From Drosophila persimilis (lineage: Eukaryota > Arthropoda > Insecta > Diptera > Drosophilidae): a DNA stretch of 64,000 nt. The DNA lies in contig NW_020825313.1 of assembly GCF_003286085.1 (NCBI RefSeq), forward strand, positions 4,402,001 to 4,466,000, read 5' to 3'. The position numbers and the translations under genes were made by a program. Below the pieces are notes generated by a model. The model saw nothing but the letters and a program-made list of their open reading frames with translations. It did not search any database and was not told the origin of the DNA. Of the stretch, positions 17,935 to 26,939 are shown piece by piece. The number at the start of each line of letters is the position of its first letter. Within the stretch, counting starts at the first letter, position 1.

Positions 17935-20900
17935 TCAGCAATTATCCCATCCAGATGCTCTCACAAAGTTCGCTATCCTTCTGGGATATAGTTTGGACAT
18001 CTCTGAGATGTCGTGTAGAAAGGCTGAGCCCAGGTGCTGTAGCCTTCTTCTGCTGAGAGCCGGGCAGGAGCAGAACAGATGTTCCACTGTCTCCTCCTCT
18101 TCCTCGTCTCTACAGCTGCGACAAAAATCGTTATGTGGGGCCCCAAGCATGTTAGCGTGGGTGCCTATTAGCCAGTGTCCCGTGAGGGAACGTGTGACTA
18201 CGCTGCACCTTTTCCTGCTTAACTTGAGGAGCTCGGAGGTGCGCTTCATGTCCATGGTCGGCCATGTTTGCCGAGTTGTGCGACATCGTGGCACTGTTTG
18301 CCACATATCGTTTTTTAGTCGCTTGTATTGCTCCCTTATGATGAGCTTACAGGTGGCCATTGGCATACAGATATCCTCCTTGTCTTGGAGAAGGGGGATT
18401 GTAGTGCCAGATCTGGCCAGCTCGTCCGCTATACAGTTGCCCTCGATGTCCCGATGGCCCGGGACCCAAATTAGGCTAATAGCAAATTGCTGAGCCATCT
18501 CGTGCAGAGATTTGCGGCAGTCTGCCACGGTGGCCGAGCTCGAGGAAATCGCGCTTAGCGATTTGATCGCAGCCTGGCTGTCGCTATAAATGTTTAGCTT
18601 GGTTGCCGTGACGGCAGCCGCTTGTAGGCAATCTAGTGCCTCCCTGATTGCTATGACTTCCGCTTGAAAGATACTGCAATGATCTGGGAGTCTGAAGGAA
18701 TGCCTTATGTTTAGCTGTTCAGAGTAGATTCCCCCTCCGACTCTGTCGTCCAGCTTTGATCCATCTGTGAAGATGCTTATGGCCCCATCAGGGCCTGGGA
18801 GTCCCTCGAGCCATTCGTCTCTATGAGGGATGATTGTGTCGAAGGGAGTGTCTGTATACTCTCTTGGAACTTGGTAGTCTGTTTTTGAGGGGACGGTACT
18901 GCTATTTAATATGGCTGAGTGACCTATGCACTGTGTCACCCATTGATCTGAGTCTCTTAGACGTATTGCTGCTGCTTCTGCCCGTTCCTTTCCTGCGAGT
19001 TCAAGGCTCTGTAGGCATAGGATGGCATTTAGCGCATCATTTGGGGTGGTGCGGAGAGCTCCGCTGATGCATAGGGCGGCAGTCCGCTGGACTTTGCCCA
19101 GTTGCTTGGTGATCGCCCTTTTTGATAGGGCTGGCCACCACACCGTAACTCCGTAGAGTAGTATTGGTCTAACTATAGCTTGATATATCCATTGGACTAT
19201 GCTTGGGATCATACCCCATCTTAGCCCAATAACTTTTTTGCATGTATAGAGTGCAGTCATTGCCTTCTTCACTCTGTCTTTGACATTCAGGTTCCAGCTA
19301 AGCTTCTTGTCAATTACCAACCCTAAGTAACTGGCACTGTCGCTAAAGGAGAGCCTGCATCCTTGTAGTATTGGAGGGTTGAGGGGCGGGACCTTGTATT
19401 TATTTGTGAATAATACGAGTTCCGTTTTTGAGGGATTTACTCCCAGACCGCGCGATTCCGTCCAATCCGACAGTTGCGCTAGCTTTGTGGACATTAAGTC
19501 GCACAGTGTTTGGGGGTATTTCCCCGAGAAAATAATCGCAACGTCATCCGCATAGGCCACGACTTTGCAGCCCCCCCCCTCCAGGTCCCATAGAATCTTG
19601 TTGACTGCTATGTTCCACAGAAGAGGAGACAGGACACCACCTTGCGGGGTGCCTCTGTTGACATACCTTGACTGGGCGGACGATCCCATCGATGATGTCA
19701 CCGTCCTGCATGTGAGCAATTGATCAATGAGCATCACCAAGTGACAGTCCACCCCCAGGTCAGTCAGGGCTTCTGTAATGGCACCCGGTACAACGTTGTT
19801 GAAAGCTCCCTCAATATCGAGAAAGGCTATGAGTGAGTACTCTTTGTGATGCAGAGATTTCTCTACCGCAGAGATCACTTCATGAAGAGCCGTTTCCGTG
19901 GATTTTCCTTTCCGGTAGGCATGCTGTGCGCCTGACAGCAACTGAGGGTGTATAGTTGTCCTCAGTTGCAGCCCGACGAGTCTCTCAAAGGTTTTGAGGA
20001 GGAAGGACGATAGGCTGATTGGTCTAAAGTCTTTTGCAGCTGAGTGCGAGGCTTTCCCAGCTTTGGGAATGAAGACTATCTTTGCCTTAAGCCATGTTCG
20101 CGGGATTGTACCCACAGCCAGTATCTTCCTGAAGATACCTTGTAGCCAGTTTATGGCCGTATCCCCGGCCTTCTGAAGTTGGGCCGGGATTACCTGGTCT
20201 GGGCCTGGCGATTTGAACGGGTTGAAGCTGTTTATTGCCCAGCTTATGTTACGTTTTGTGAGGATGTGATCCATCGAGGTTACCGGTCCCTCTCCTGGAA
20301 GATGTGCCGTCTCGATGGTTGTGCACCCTGGAAAATGTGTGTCTAGTAGAATGTGCAGGGACTCCTCACTGGAGTTAGTCCACGTGCCGTCATTCCTTTT
20401 AAGATACCCTACCGAGGGGTTAGTTTTTGAGAGAATCTTGCGAAGCTTTGCGGCCTCTGATGTTTCCTCAATTTCCGAGCAAAATTTTTGCCAAGAGGCC
20501 CTTTTTGCTTTCCTTGTTTCCTTTTTATATAGTGACAGACTGATTTTATAGTCTGCCCAGTGGCTCTCCTCGTTCGCGCTTTTGGCCCTGTTGAAAAGGG
20601 TCCTGCAGCTTTTACGTAGGATGTCTATTTGTTTTGACCACCAGGGGGGTTCCTTTTTCCCCCTAGGTTTGCTAGAGGGGCATGCTGCCGCGAAGGCTTT
20701 GTTGCATGCCTCTGTGAACCTGTTCACTAGGCGATCTAGGTCGTCTTTTGTGTCAGGGCATGATGGTGCTTTGGAGGGGAGTAAGTCCTCCAGGGCTGAG
20801 CTATATTTTTCCCAGTTGGCTTTCCTGGGATTAATATAGTCCTTAGGTTTCGGACACTCGAGGGATAGTGTGGTCTCGATGTATCTGTGGTCAGAGAAGG

Positions 20901-21555
20901 AGTGGTCATCAAGGACTTGCCAACTCTTGACTATGTCTAACAGGTTGGAAGACACTAGGGTGATGTCAATAACCTCCTGTCGATTTTTAATTATAAAAGT
21001 GGGGTCGTTGCCCCGATTACAAATAAATAGATTTGAGTTAAGGATGAAGCTGAAAAGTGACTCACCCCTTACATTTGTGTTCGAGCTCCCCCATCGAGTG
21101 TGGTGAGCGTTGGCATCGGAACCTATTAATAGGTCTATGTCCGACCTCTCGCTGTCTCTGGCTAGTTTGCGAACAAGGTCGTTGGGGGGATCGTTTCCCT
21201 CATGGGCCATGTAGGACGACATCAGCCTTAGATGTGTCCCTTTCAGCTCTAGGCTTGCCGCCGTGTTGTCGCTATCGCTATAATTATGGAGCAGAAAGAT
21301 ATTAAGGTGCTTTCTGGCGAGAATGCAGGTGCGGGTTTTACCTTCATGTTGAGCTACAATTATCTTGTACTCCTTCGACCCTAGTCCACAAACCTTGTCT
21401 CCCACTATCCAAGGTTCCTGAATCAGGGCTACGTCTGCTCCGCTCTCTTCGAGGCGGAGTATAAGAGCAGCGGATGCTGCTTTACAGTGGTGGAGATTGA
21501 TCTGAAGGAGCCTCAGGGATATCCTTAGTGTTCTCCACCACTGTAATGTCGGCAT
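17935..21555 (-). CDS. LOA-B ORF2: endonuclease, reverse transcriptase, RNase H
   Basis: An intact 1206-codon frame starting at ATG 21555, inside the end of ORF1. Residues 1-230 form an APE-type endonuclease with LIQEPW near residue 45, IGSDANAHHTRW, and FSDHRY near 224. RT motifs follow: DFRPISLSSFLLKT, AFLDIEGAFNN, RGTPQGGVLSPLLW and AYADDVAI (near residue 665). RNase H begins IFTDGSK near residue 927 with FQAEV, SDSQAA and WVPGHRDIEGN. The C-terminus carries CRSCRDEEEEETVEHLFC near residue 1147. The protein nicks target DNA and primes cDNA synthesis on element RNA. No frameshift or stop is seen and all catalytic motifs are present. The 74-nt overlap with ORF1 suggests coupled translation, which is inference. 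Confidence 0.92.
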   Translation of the reverse strand: MPTLQWWRTLRISLRLLQINLHHCKAASAALILRLEESGADVALIQEPWIVGDKVCGLGSKEYKIIVAQHEGKTRTCILARKHLNIFLLHNYSDSDNTAASLELKGTHLRLMSSYMAHEGNDPPNDLVRKLARDSERSDIDLLIGSDANAHHTRWGSSNTNVRGESLFSFILNSNLFICNRGNDPTFIIKNRQEVIDITLVSSNLLDIVKSWQVLDDHSFSDHRYIETTLSLECPKPKDYINPRKANWEKYSSALEDLLPSKAPSCPDTKDDLDRLVNRFTEACNKAFAAACPSSKPRGKKEPPWWSKQIDILRKSCRTLFNRAKSANEESHWADYKISLSLYKKETRKAKRASWQKFCSEIEETSEAAKLRKILSKTNPSVGYLKRNDGTWTNSSEESLHILLDTHFPGCTTIETAHLPGEGPVTSMDHILTKRNISWAINSFNPFKSPGPDQVIPAQLQKAGDTAINWLQGIFRKILAVGTIPRTWLKAKIVFIPKAGKASHSAAKDFRPISLSSFLLKTFERLVGLQLRTTIHPQLLSGAQHAYRKGKSTETALHEVISAVEKSLHHKEYSLIAFLDIEGAFNNVVPGAITEALTDLGVDCHLVMLIDQLLTCRTVTSSMGSSAQSRYVNRGTPQGGVLSPLLWNIAVNKILWDLEGGGCKVVAYADDVAIIFSGKYPQTLCDLMSTKLAQLSDWTESRGLGVNPSKTELVLFTNKYKVPPLNPPILQGCRLSFSDSASYLGLVIDKKLSWNLNVKDRVKKAMTALYTCKKVIGLRWGMIPSIVQWIYQAIVRPILLYGVTVWWPALSKRAITKQLGKVQRTAALCISGALRTTPNDALNAILCLQSLELAGKERAEAAAIRLRDSDQWVTQCIGHSAILNSSTVPSKTDYQVPREYTDTPFDTIIPHRDEWLEGLPGPDGAISIFTDGSKLDDRVGGGIYSEQLNIRHSFRLPDHCSIFQAEVIAIREALDCLQAAAVTATKLNIYSDSQAAIKSLSAISSSSATVADCRKSLHEMAQQFAISLIWVPGHRDIEGNCIADELARSGTTIPLLQDKEDICMPMATCKLIIREQYKRLKNDMWQTVPRCRTTRQTWPTMDMKRTSELLKLSRKRCSVVTRSLTGHWLIGTHANMLGAPHNDFCRSCRDEEEEETVEHLFCSCPALSRRRLQHLGSAFLHDISEMSKLYPRRIANFVRASGWDNC

Positions 21556-22894
21556 CCGGATCGTCCTCGACTTCCTCGTGGCAACACATCGCCTCGAAGT
21601 CGCATCTCAGCGTGCCATCGGTGGAGTAGCCCTCTGGGTCTATCTCTGTGTGATCGTCGGGTGCTTCGATCTCCGAGGCAGCGTCCTGCTCGACTGGCTT
21701 GTCGACAGGACGTGCCTCGGCCGCCGCATCCGACTTGTAGACCTTTACGGTCACAGAGCTGAACCCAAAATTGAGCTCGCCTTTGGCAGCCTCAATCGGG
21801 GCCAGCGACTCTTTGTTGAGGACGACCACCGCCTGGTTTGTGGGGCCCTGTGTCGTCTCAACTTTGACCACCTTCCAATCCGCTGTTGGGAGGTGGGGGT
21901 TGCATCTTTGCAGCATTTTTAGGATGCGCTCCGGCTCCTTCATGGAGGCGGGCACCCAGACTCTCGCCCTTGGTCTACTGGGCACTTCGCTCCAGTCTAC
22001 AGCGACGAGCTTCGCCCCTGGGTAGACTTCCCCGACTTGCGCTACCGCTGCTTTGTACAGCTGTACGGAGCGCTCATCTTCACAGGCTACGATTTTTATG
22101 CAGCCCTGGTACCAGCCCATGTCTCTGCAGACGGGGGGGGGTCCAGGCTGCTTTTCCAACAGCTCGAAGCAGCGGTCGGCCAGTGCCGCTTCCACCCACT
22201 TCCAGTGGTTCCTAGGGATCCGGGAGTCCACGCTGCCTTTGTCCAGGACGCCAATCAGCGTCCTTTCTCTGGCAATCTGCGCGAACGATGCGTTAGGCAG
22301 CACTCTGGAGCGCTTCGGTGTCGGCCCCGGAGTCTCCTGCGAGCGCTGCCTTTTTTGCTGAGGGGCTTCCTTCTTCGGTGCTTCCTTGCCAAAGTTCGGC
22401 AGCACCTTCGAGGCCCACTCGACCTTCTTAATCCATTTGTCCGTCGGGCTGGACATCTGGCTTGCGTTCTGCCGACGGAGTATGTTGCCAGCACTCCTTC
22501 TGTCGGCATATGTAAAGGATTTGGCTTTGACACTAGTAGATGGTGACTCCTCCCCCTCCACTTTATCAGCAGGCAGAGCAGCCGCAGGATTGCATAGCCA
22601 CTCTGCCAAGGTATCGGTTTTGGGAGCCAATTCACCACCCACCCCGACACCGGGATGGGACCCCTTTGGGCTCTCCCTAGCATCTTCCGCCGCGCAGGTT
22701 TTCCCTGCTGATTTGCGGGTCGGGCCAGGCCTTTGGGCCGCTGCCTTCCCCTGTTTGGGATTGCTCCCTGTTGGCATTTGGGGAGTGCCAGACTCATTTT
22801 GTTTGTTTTTAAATTCTTCCATTCTTTTCCCACGAGCTGCAGAGAAGGGGTACGGTCCGTCCGGGCAGAGATCCACGTTGCCCGGATAAGGCAT
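21482..22894 (-). CDS. LOA-B ORF1, RNA-binding protein with DUF4780-like region
   Basis: The open frame runs from 23002 to 21482; the first in-frame ATG is at 22894 (MPYPGNVDL) and a second at 22822 (MEEFKNKQ), so the start is uncertain. The N-terminal part is Lys/Pro/Gln-rich and disordered-looking. The middle has ERTLIGVLDKGSVDSRIPRN, then WKWVEAALADRCFELLE, PGAKLVAVDW and PSRPRARVWVPA, matching the DUF4780-type region of LOA ORF1 proteins, which replaces a classical zinc-knuckle gag. The C-terminal tail is acidic. It likely coats element RNA in the cytoplasm. ORF1 is in a different frame from ORF2. A decayed relative is at 3865-4510. Confidence 0.85.
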   Translation of the reverse strand: MPYPGNVDLCPDGPYPFSAARGKRMEEFKNKQNESGTPQMPTGSNPKQGKAAAQRPGPTRKSAGKTCAAEDARESPKGSHPGVGVGGELAPKTDTLAEWLCNPAAALPADKVEGEESPSTSVKAKSFTYADRRSAGNILRRQNASQMSSPTDKWIKKVEWASKVLPNFGKEAPKKEAPQQKRQRSQETPGPTPKRSRVLPNASFAQIARERTLIGVLDKGSVDSRIPRNHWKWVEAALADRCFELLEKQPGPPPVCRDMGWYQGCIKIVACEDERSVQLYKAAVAQVGEVYPGAKLVAVDWSEVPSRPRARVWVPASMKEPERILKMLQRCNPHLPTADWKVVKVETTQGPTNQAVVVLNKESLAPIEAAKGELNFGFSSVTVKVYKSDAAAEARPVDKPVEQDAASEIEAPDDHTEIDPEGYSTDGTLRCDFEAMCCHEEVEDDPDADITVVENTKDIPEAPSDQSPPL

Positions 22895-23205
22895 ACTTAG
22901 AACAGGGGGCTGCCAAGTCCCTGAGCTCTCCGTTAACGACTGGGCTAGTTTTATATACCGGGCCCCCAGCCAGGCTGACTCTCGGCACGGGTCGAATAAC
23001 ACTCTTAGTCCGGCCCGGTGTGAGCTGAATGTGGGGGGTTGGGATGTGGGTAGGTAGTGTGTAGGGATAGGGGAGTGTGTGAGCTACTTATACAAGGCGG
23101 CACCACAAGCGCATCGTCAGTGTTGCTACTTCGCGAACACCCGCTGGCTGTCCGGGGCTGCTTATTTTCGGTACTCTCCCTAGGGATGTCCGATTATTCG
23201 CAGCT

Positions 23206-23238
23206 GACCTACCTATATGACCTGTATATAGGTAGGTC
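23206..23238 (-). promoter_or_regulatory. 13-bp perfect hairpin in LOA-B 5' UTR
   Basis: GACCTACCTATAT (23206-23218) and its exact reverse complement (23226-23238) flank a 7-nt loop, about 80 nt from the element 5' end. Together with nearby short stems (GGCCT/AGGCC at about 23263-23285) this gives a highly structured 5' leader. HDV-like self-cleaving ribozymes are known at the 5' ends of some Drosophila baggins/R2 elements; I could not fit a complete HDV fold here. Confidence 0.55.
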
Positions 23239-23319
23239 GTTCGCTATCCGCAACCTGCGACCCGTCCGGTGGCCTCAGCTAGGCCCCCTTTGAGCCTCCT
23301 CACGAGCTCATCAGACCAG

Positions 23320-23330
23320 ATCTGAAGAAT
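23320..23330. repeat. Target site duplication of LOA-B, right copy
   Basis: ATCTGAAGAAT, identical to 17805-17815. The element's 5' end, minus-strand CTGGTCTGATGAG, abuts it at 23319. Confidence 0.85.
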
Positions 23331-23797
23331 AACTGCTTACCGATTTATTTTGTGACTTCAAATATTTAATGGATGAAATATATGGATCTGAAGAGGCTGC
23401 CAACATCTTGAAAAAGTCGTGATTTTGCTTAATTCGTGATGTCTTGCACATATTCACATTCCTTTATTTTTGTAATCTTTGTTTCTCGTTTCCTGGGCTT
23501 CCTCTGACATCTTTCCAATTGGTAGGCTATGATGTTTAATTCAAATTTGACCACGTGTCAGAATTTTATAAAGCGTGGGAGTTAGCTTCTTTTCAGGATA
23601 TTTTTCCACCTAACTTGCCGTTATTTTTTTTTCCTTGTTGTTTAAAATATTTAAAATGACACCCAATCTTTTGATAATGTCAATATCCACCCCAGTTATT
23701 TCTGCAGTAATTTCGTCGCATCGTTTGTGTTTCCAAATCCTTGTTTGGGACAGTCCACTTTCAGTGATAGTTTGTCTATGAATTTTTCTTGAGTAAT
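23331..23797 (-). mobile_element. Transib relic, middle segment
   Basis: Continues the segment that stops at 17815. AACTGCTTACCG onward matches 43632 to about 44155, covering the transposase C-terminal region (SEEAQE-type segment near 23505-23535, degraded). It is cut near 23797 by the poly-A end of the CR1 element and resumes at about 28486. Confidence 0.75.
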
Positions 23798-24111
23798 TTT
23801 TTTTTTTTATTTAATTGGACGTTGACATGCAATGACTGCATCTAACAAGAGGCGATGCAATTACTGCACCGTCAAGTGGCCCGTGTGACACCAGCAGAAG
23901 GCTGTTACGCGCGGATCCCAGGCAAAACGCAGCCCTCCTCCCGCCCAACCGACCGAGGGGCGCTGCCGCATGACGCGCGGTGCGTAGCCGAACCAAACGC
24001 GAGCATGCAAGAAAGATAGATATTAGACTAACCTTCGAGGAAAATTAGCACTAAACTTATTAAGAAATTAAGCATGCAATAAAATACAAAATACAAATAC
24101 CACTACAATTA

Positions 24112-26922
24112 CTAATTACTAGAGAGGTGTGTAAGGATTAGTAATTTAATAAGAGGAAGAGAATTAGTGGAGGATATAATATGGTAGAGGGAATTATAGT
24201 CCGAGCATAAGACCCTAAACGGTTCATGCAAGGAATAATTCGATCTACAAAGTGGAAGGAACAACGGTATAAAGTTTCTAGTCAGTCTAATAGGAATCGT
24301 GAAGTTTATGCGGCTCAACAGATCAGGGCTGTCTATGTCACCCCTGATCAAGTTGTGCATAAATATCACACCAAGCATTTTTCTACGGTTAACTAAGGAT
24401 GGGAGGTATACTAATAATAGTCTACTAGAGTAAGATGGGAGTCTTACACCCGCATCCCAGTTAAGGCCCCGCAGAGCAAAGAGTAAAAAGTTTTTCTGTA
24501 CTGATTCTATACGGTCCTGGTGTACTTTGTACTGAGGGCACCATACACAGGAGCCGTATTCTAAGATCGGACGAACAAGCGAGGTATAGAGAGTCTTTGT
24601 TATATAGGGGTCGTCAAATTCCTTTGACCACCTCTTTATAAACCCAAGCACGCCCATGGCCTTATTTACCATGGTAGAAATGTGTTCGGAAAACTTTAAC
24701 TTGGGATCTAACATAACACCCAGATCATCCACCAGGGTAATTCTCTCAAGAGAACCCCCAAATAGGGTGTAGGGAGCCAACAAAGGGTTAGAACGATGAA
24801 ATGTCATAACTTTGCATTTCGAGGCATTAAGGTGTAACAAGTTTGCACAACACCATGACTGAAAGCTATTGAGATCGGATTGCAAGCGAGAATGAAATGA
24901 AATGTCCTTGTACTGGACACAGAGTTTAACATCATCCGCATACATAAGTACTCGAGAGTATGTTATTACTGAAGGCAAGTCATTAATAAAGAGTGTGAAG
25001 AGTAAGGGGCCTAGATGGCTGCCCTGTGGTACTCCCGAAGAAACCTTTACTGGTAAAGAGAGGGAGTTTTTGAAGAGGACTCTTTGAGACCTAGAACAAA
25101 GATAGCTAGAAATCCATCTCAGGAGGTTGGGCGGAAACCCTAAAAGGTCAAGTTTATGTGCTAAAAGGGAATGGTTTACAGAGTCGAATGCTTTACTAAA
25201 GTCGGTGTAAATAACATCCGTCTGTAAGTTACCTTGAAAGCCTTTAATAATGAAAGAGGTAAACTCTAACAAGTTCGTGGTGGTTGATCGCCGCCTTATA
25301 AATCCATGCTGAGTTGGAGATATAAGTGACTTGCAGAGATGTTGCAAGTGCGGAGTTAAAACCTTCTCAAACAATTTGGGAATAGCGGATAACTTTGCTA
25401 TACCTCTATAATTTTTTACATCAGACTTACTACCTTTTTTATGGAGAGGAATTATAAACGATTCCTTCCAGATTGGGGGGAAGCAAGATGAATCAATGGA
25501 CATGGTGAATAGTTTAAGCAATGGTCCACACAGAGCCTCGGCGCAGTACCTGAGTACACAACCTGGAACCCCGTCTGGACCCGGTGAAAACACCGGCTTA
25601 ACTAGTCGAAGATCTTGAAGTAGGGAATACTCATTTAACAAGGGACTGAAAATGCCGTTCGACCTCGGTAATCCGTATGGGTACGGTTGACCAGAGTAGC
25701 GTTCCTCAGAATAGGTAGTTTGGAAAAACTGGGCAAAAAGATCGGCAATTGCCTGATCATTATTTGCCGACGTATTACAAAATGATAGCGAGGATGGGTG
25801 TGCGGACGTTCTACGCTTACTGTTTACGAAGCAGTAAAACTGTTTAGGGTCCTGAGAAAAACGTATCCTGCAACGAGATAGGTAGTTCTTATAGCATTGA
25901 GCATTAAGAACTGAAAAGTTTGACCGAGCTATTACATAACGAGAGTGAGAAGTAGGAGAACCCACTTCTTGAAATTTTTTATAAAGTCTTGATTTTAAGT
26001 TTTTTAGACTGGATAACTCTTTGGTAAACCAAGGGGGTTTTCCAGATCTAATCGGACAAGAAAGCGGGACACAAGAATCAAAAAATGTGCCAAGAGCATT
26101 GTAAAAAATGTTTGTGGCTTTTGTGACATCAGTGCACAAGTACAAAGCGGACCAATCAAAATCCCTAATTAGGTTATTAAGCTTCGCAAACTCGGCTTTA
26201 CGAAAGCAGCGGACACGTTCAGGTAGTCTACTCGACCGATCCAATACAGTTGGTCCTATGTCTAGCGACACCTCGAAAGTAGGGTGGTAGGCGTCTTCAG
26301 GTATAGTGAGCGGAAGGGCTCGGGTTAACAACACTATGGTCGGATCCGATACAAAGCATAGATCAAGCAATCGACCCAAGGAATTTTTCACATGATTGAC
26401 TTGAGACAAGGACAGGTCAAGCAAGCCGTCAACAAAGTCATGTCGTGACATGGGCACTAGGATGCTAGACTCGTTTACCGAAGACCAAACAGTTCCTGGC
26501 AAGTTGAAGTCACCAAGAACTATCATACGATCTTTATCAGATAGCGAGGAAGCAACAGCGGTTAAAGCGGACAAGTGCTGCTCATAAATTGAAATATCCG
26601 AAGAAGGTGGGATATACGAGCAAGTAATGAATATAGCGAAAGCGGGAAGAATCAGTTTTACACACAGGAATTCCAGTTCCTGTTGAACTTGGACTGTGAA
26701 GTGTTCTGACGTGAAGTAAGAGTCCACTGCAATTAGAACCCCTCCTGCACGTCGAGACGAACGGTCCTTTCTAAAAGTTGTGTACCGACCTGCCAAAACC
26801 TCGGAACTAAGAATGTCCGGCTTTAACCAGGTTTCAGTAAACACAATAACGTGGGAAGCAAATGCAACACTATCCCGGAAAAGAATGCTGAGCTTACTAC
26901 GCAAGCCTCTTACATTCTGATA
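24112..26922 (-). CDS. CR1 ORF2: endonuclease and reverse transcriptase
   Basis: The frame is open from upstream of 26922, where the conserved YQNVRGLRSKL segment begins, to 24112, about 936 codons. No ATG is near; the frame overlaps the end of ORF1, so translation may be by reinitiation or frameshift. Endonuclease motifs are TETWLKPD, MIVLGDFNLPG and EDAYHPTF. RT motifs are GSKSDVKNYRGIAKLSAI, DFSKAFDSVNHSLLAHKL, SGVPQGSHLGPLLFTLFIND and MYADDVKLC. The thumb region ends in the SCVWCPQYKVHQDRIESVQK segment typical of CR1. There is no RNase H, as expected for the clade. No internal stop is seen, so the protein may be functional. Confidence 0.88.
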   Translation of the reverse strand, partial: YQNVRGLRSKLSILFRDSVAFASHVIVFTETWLKPDILSSEVLAGRYTTFRKDRSSRRAGGVLIAVDSYFTSEHFTVQVQQELEFLCVKLILPAFAIFITCSYIPPSSDISIYEQHLSALTAVASSLSDKDRMIVLGDFNLPGTVWSSVNESSILVPMSRHDFVDGLLDLSLSQVNHVKNSLGRLLDLCFVSDPTIVLLTRALPLTIPEDAYHPTFEVSLDIGPTVLDRSSRLPERVRCFRKAEFAKLNNLIRDFDWSALYLCTDVTKATNIFYNALGTFFDSCVPLSCPIRSGKPPWFTKELSSLKNLKSRLYKKFQEVGSPTSHSRYVIARSNFSVLNAQCYKNYLSRCRIRFSQDPKQFYCFVNSKRRTSAHPSSLSFCNTSANNDQAIADLFAQFFQTTYSEERYSGQPYPYGLPRSNGIFSPLLNEYSLLQDLRLVKPVFSPGPDGVPGCVLRYCAEALCGPLLKLFTMSIDSSCFPPIWKESFIIPLHKKGSKSDVKNYRGIAKLSAIPKLFEKVLTPHLQHLCKSLISPTQHGFIRRRSTTTNLLEFTSFIIKGFQGNLQTDVIYTDFSKAFDSVNHSLLAHKLDLLGFPPNLLRWISSYLCSRSQRVLFKNSLSLPVKVSSGVPQGSHLGPLLFTLFINDLPSVITYSRVLMYADDVKLCVQYKDISFHSRLQSDLNSFQSWCCANLLHLNASKCKVMTFHRSNPLLAPYTLFGGSLERITLVDDLGVMLDPKLKFSEHISTMVNKAMGVLGFIKRWSKEFDDPYITKTLYTSLVRPILEYGSCVWCPQYKVHQDRIESVQKNFLLFALRGLNWDAGVRLPSYSSRLLLVYLPSLVNRRKMLGVIFMHNLIRGDIDSPDLLSRINFTIPIRLTRNFIPLFLPLCRSNYSLHEPFRVLCSDYNSLYHIISSTNSLPLIKLLILTHLSSN

Positions 26923-26939
26923 GGTTACTAAAAGAGAAG

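Larger units (their letters stand above)
17816..23319 (-). mobile_element. Apparently full-length LOA-clade retrotransposon (LOA-B)
   Basis: A 5.5-kb element in minus orientation flanked by an 11-bp target duplication and inserted in a Transib relic. It has a ~320-420 bp 5' UTR, ORF1 and ORF2 overlapping by 74 bp, a short 3' UTR of about 120 bp, and a tail of three AACCT units (minus strand) at 17830-17816. Both frames are intact, so this is the best candidate for a recently active element in the window. Confidence 0.9.

Noticed and set aside
21578-22889. Several plus-strand frames of 80-170 codons over LOA-B ORF1
   Set aside because: They are antisense to an intact ORF1, share no recognisable motifs, and reflect its GC-rich composition.
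23297-23319. Hammerhead-ribozyme-like CTGATGAG at the 5' end of LOA-B
   Set aside because: The core needs a GAAA after stem II; here the following bases are TCAAAG and the stem pairing is shifted, so the match is probably chance.
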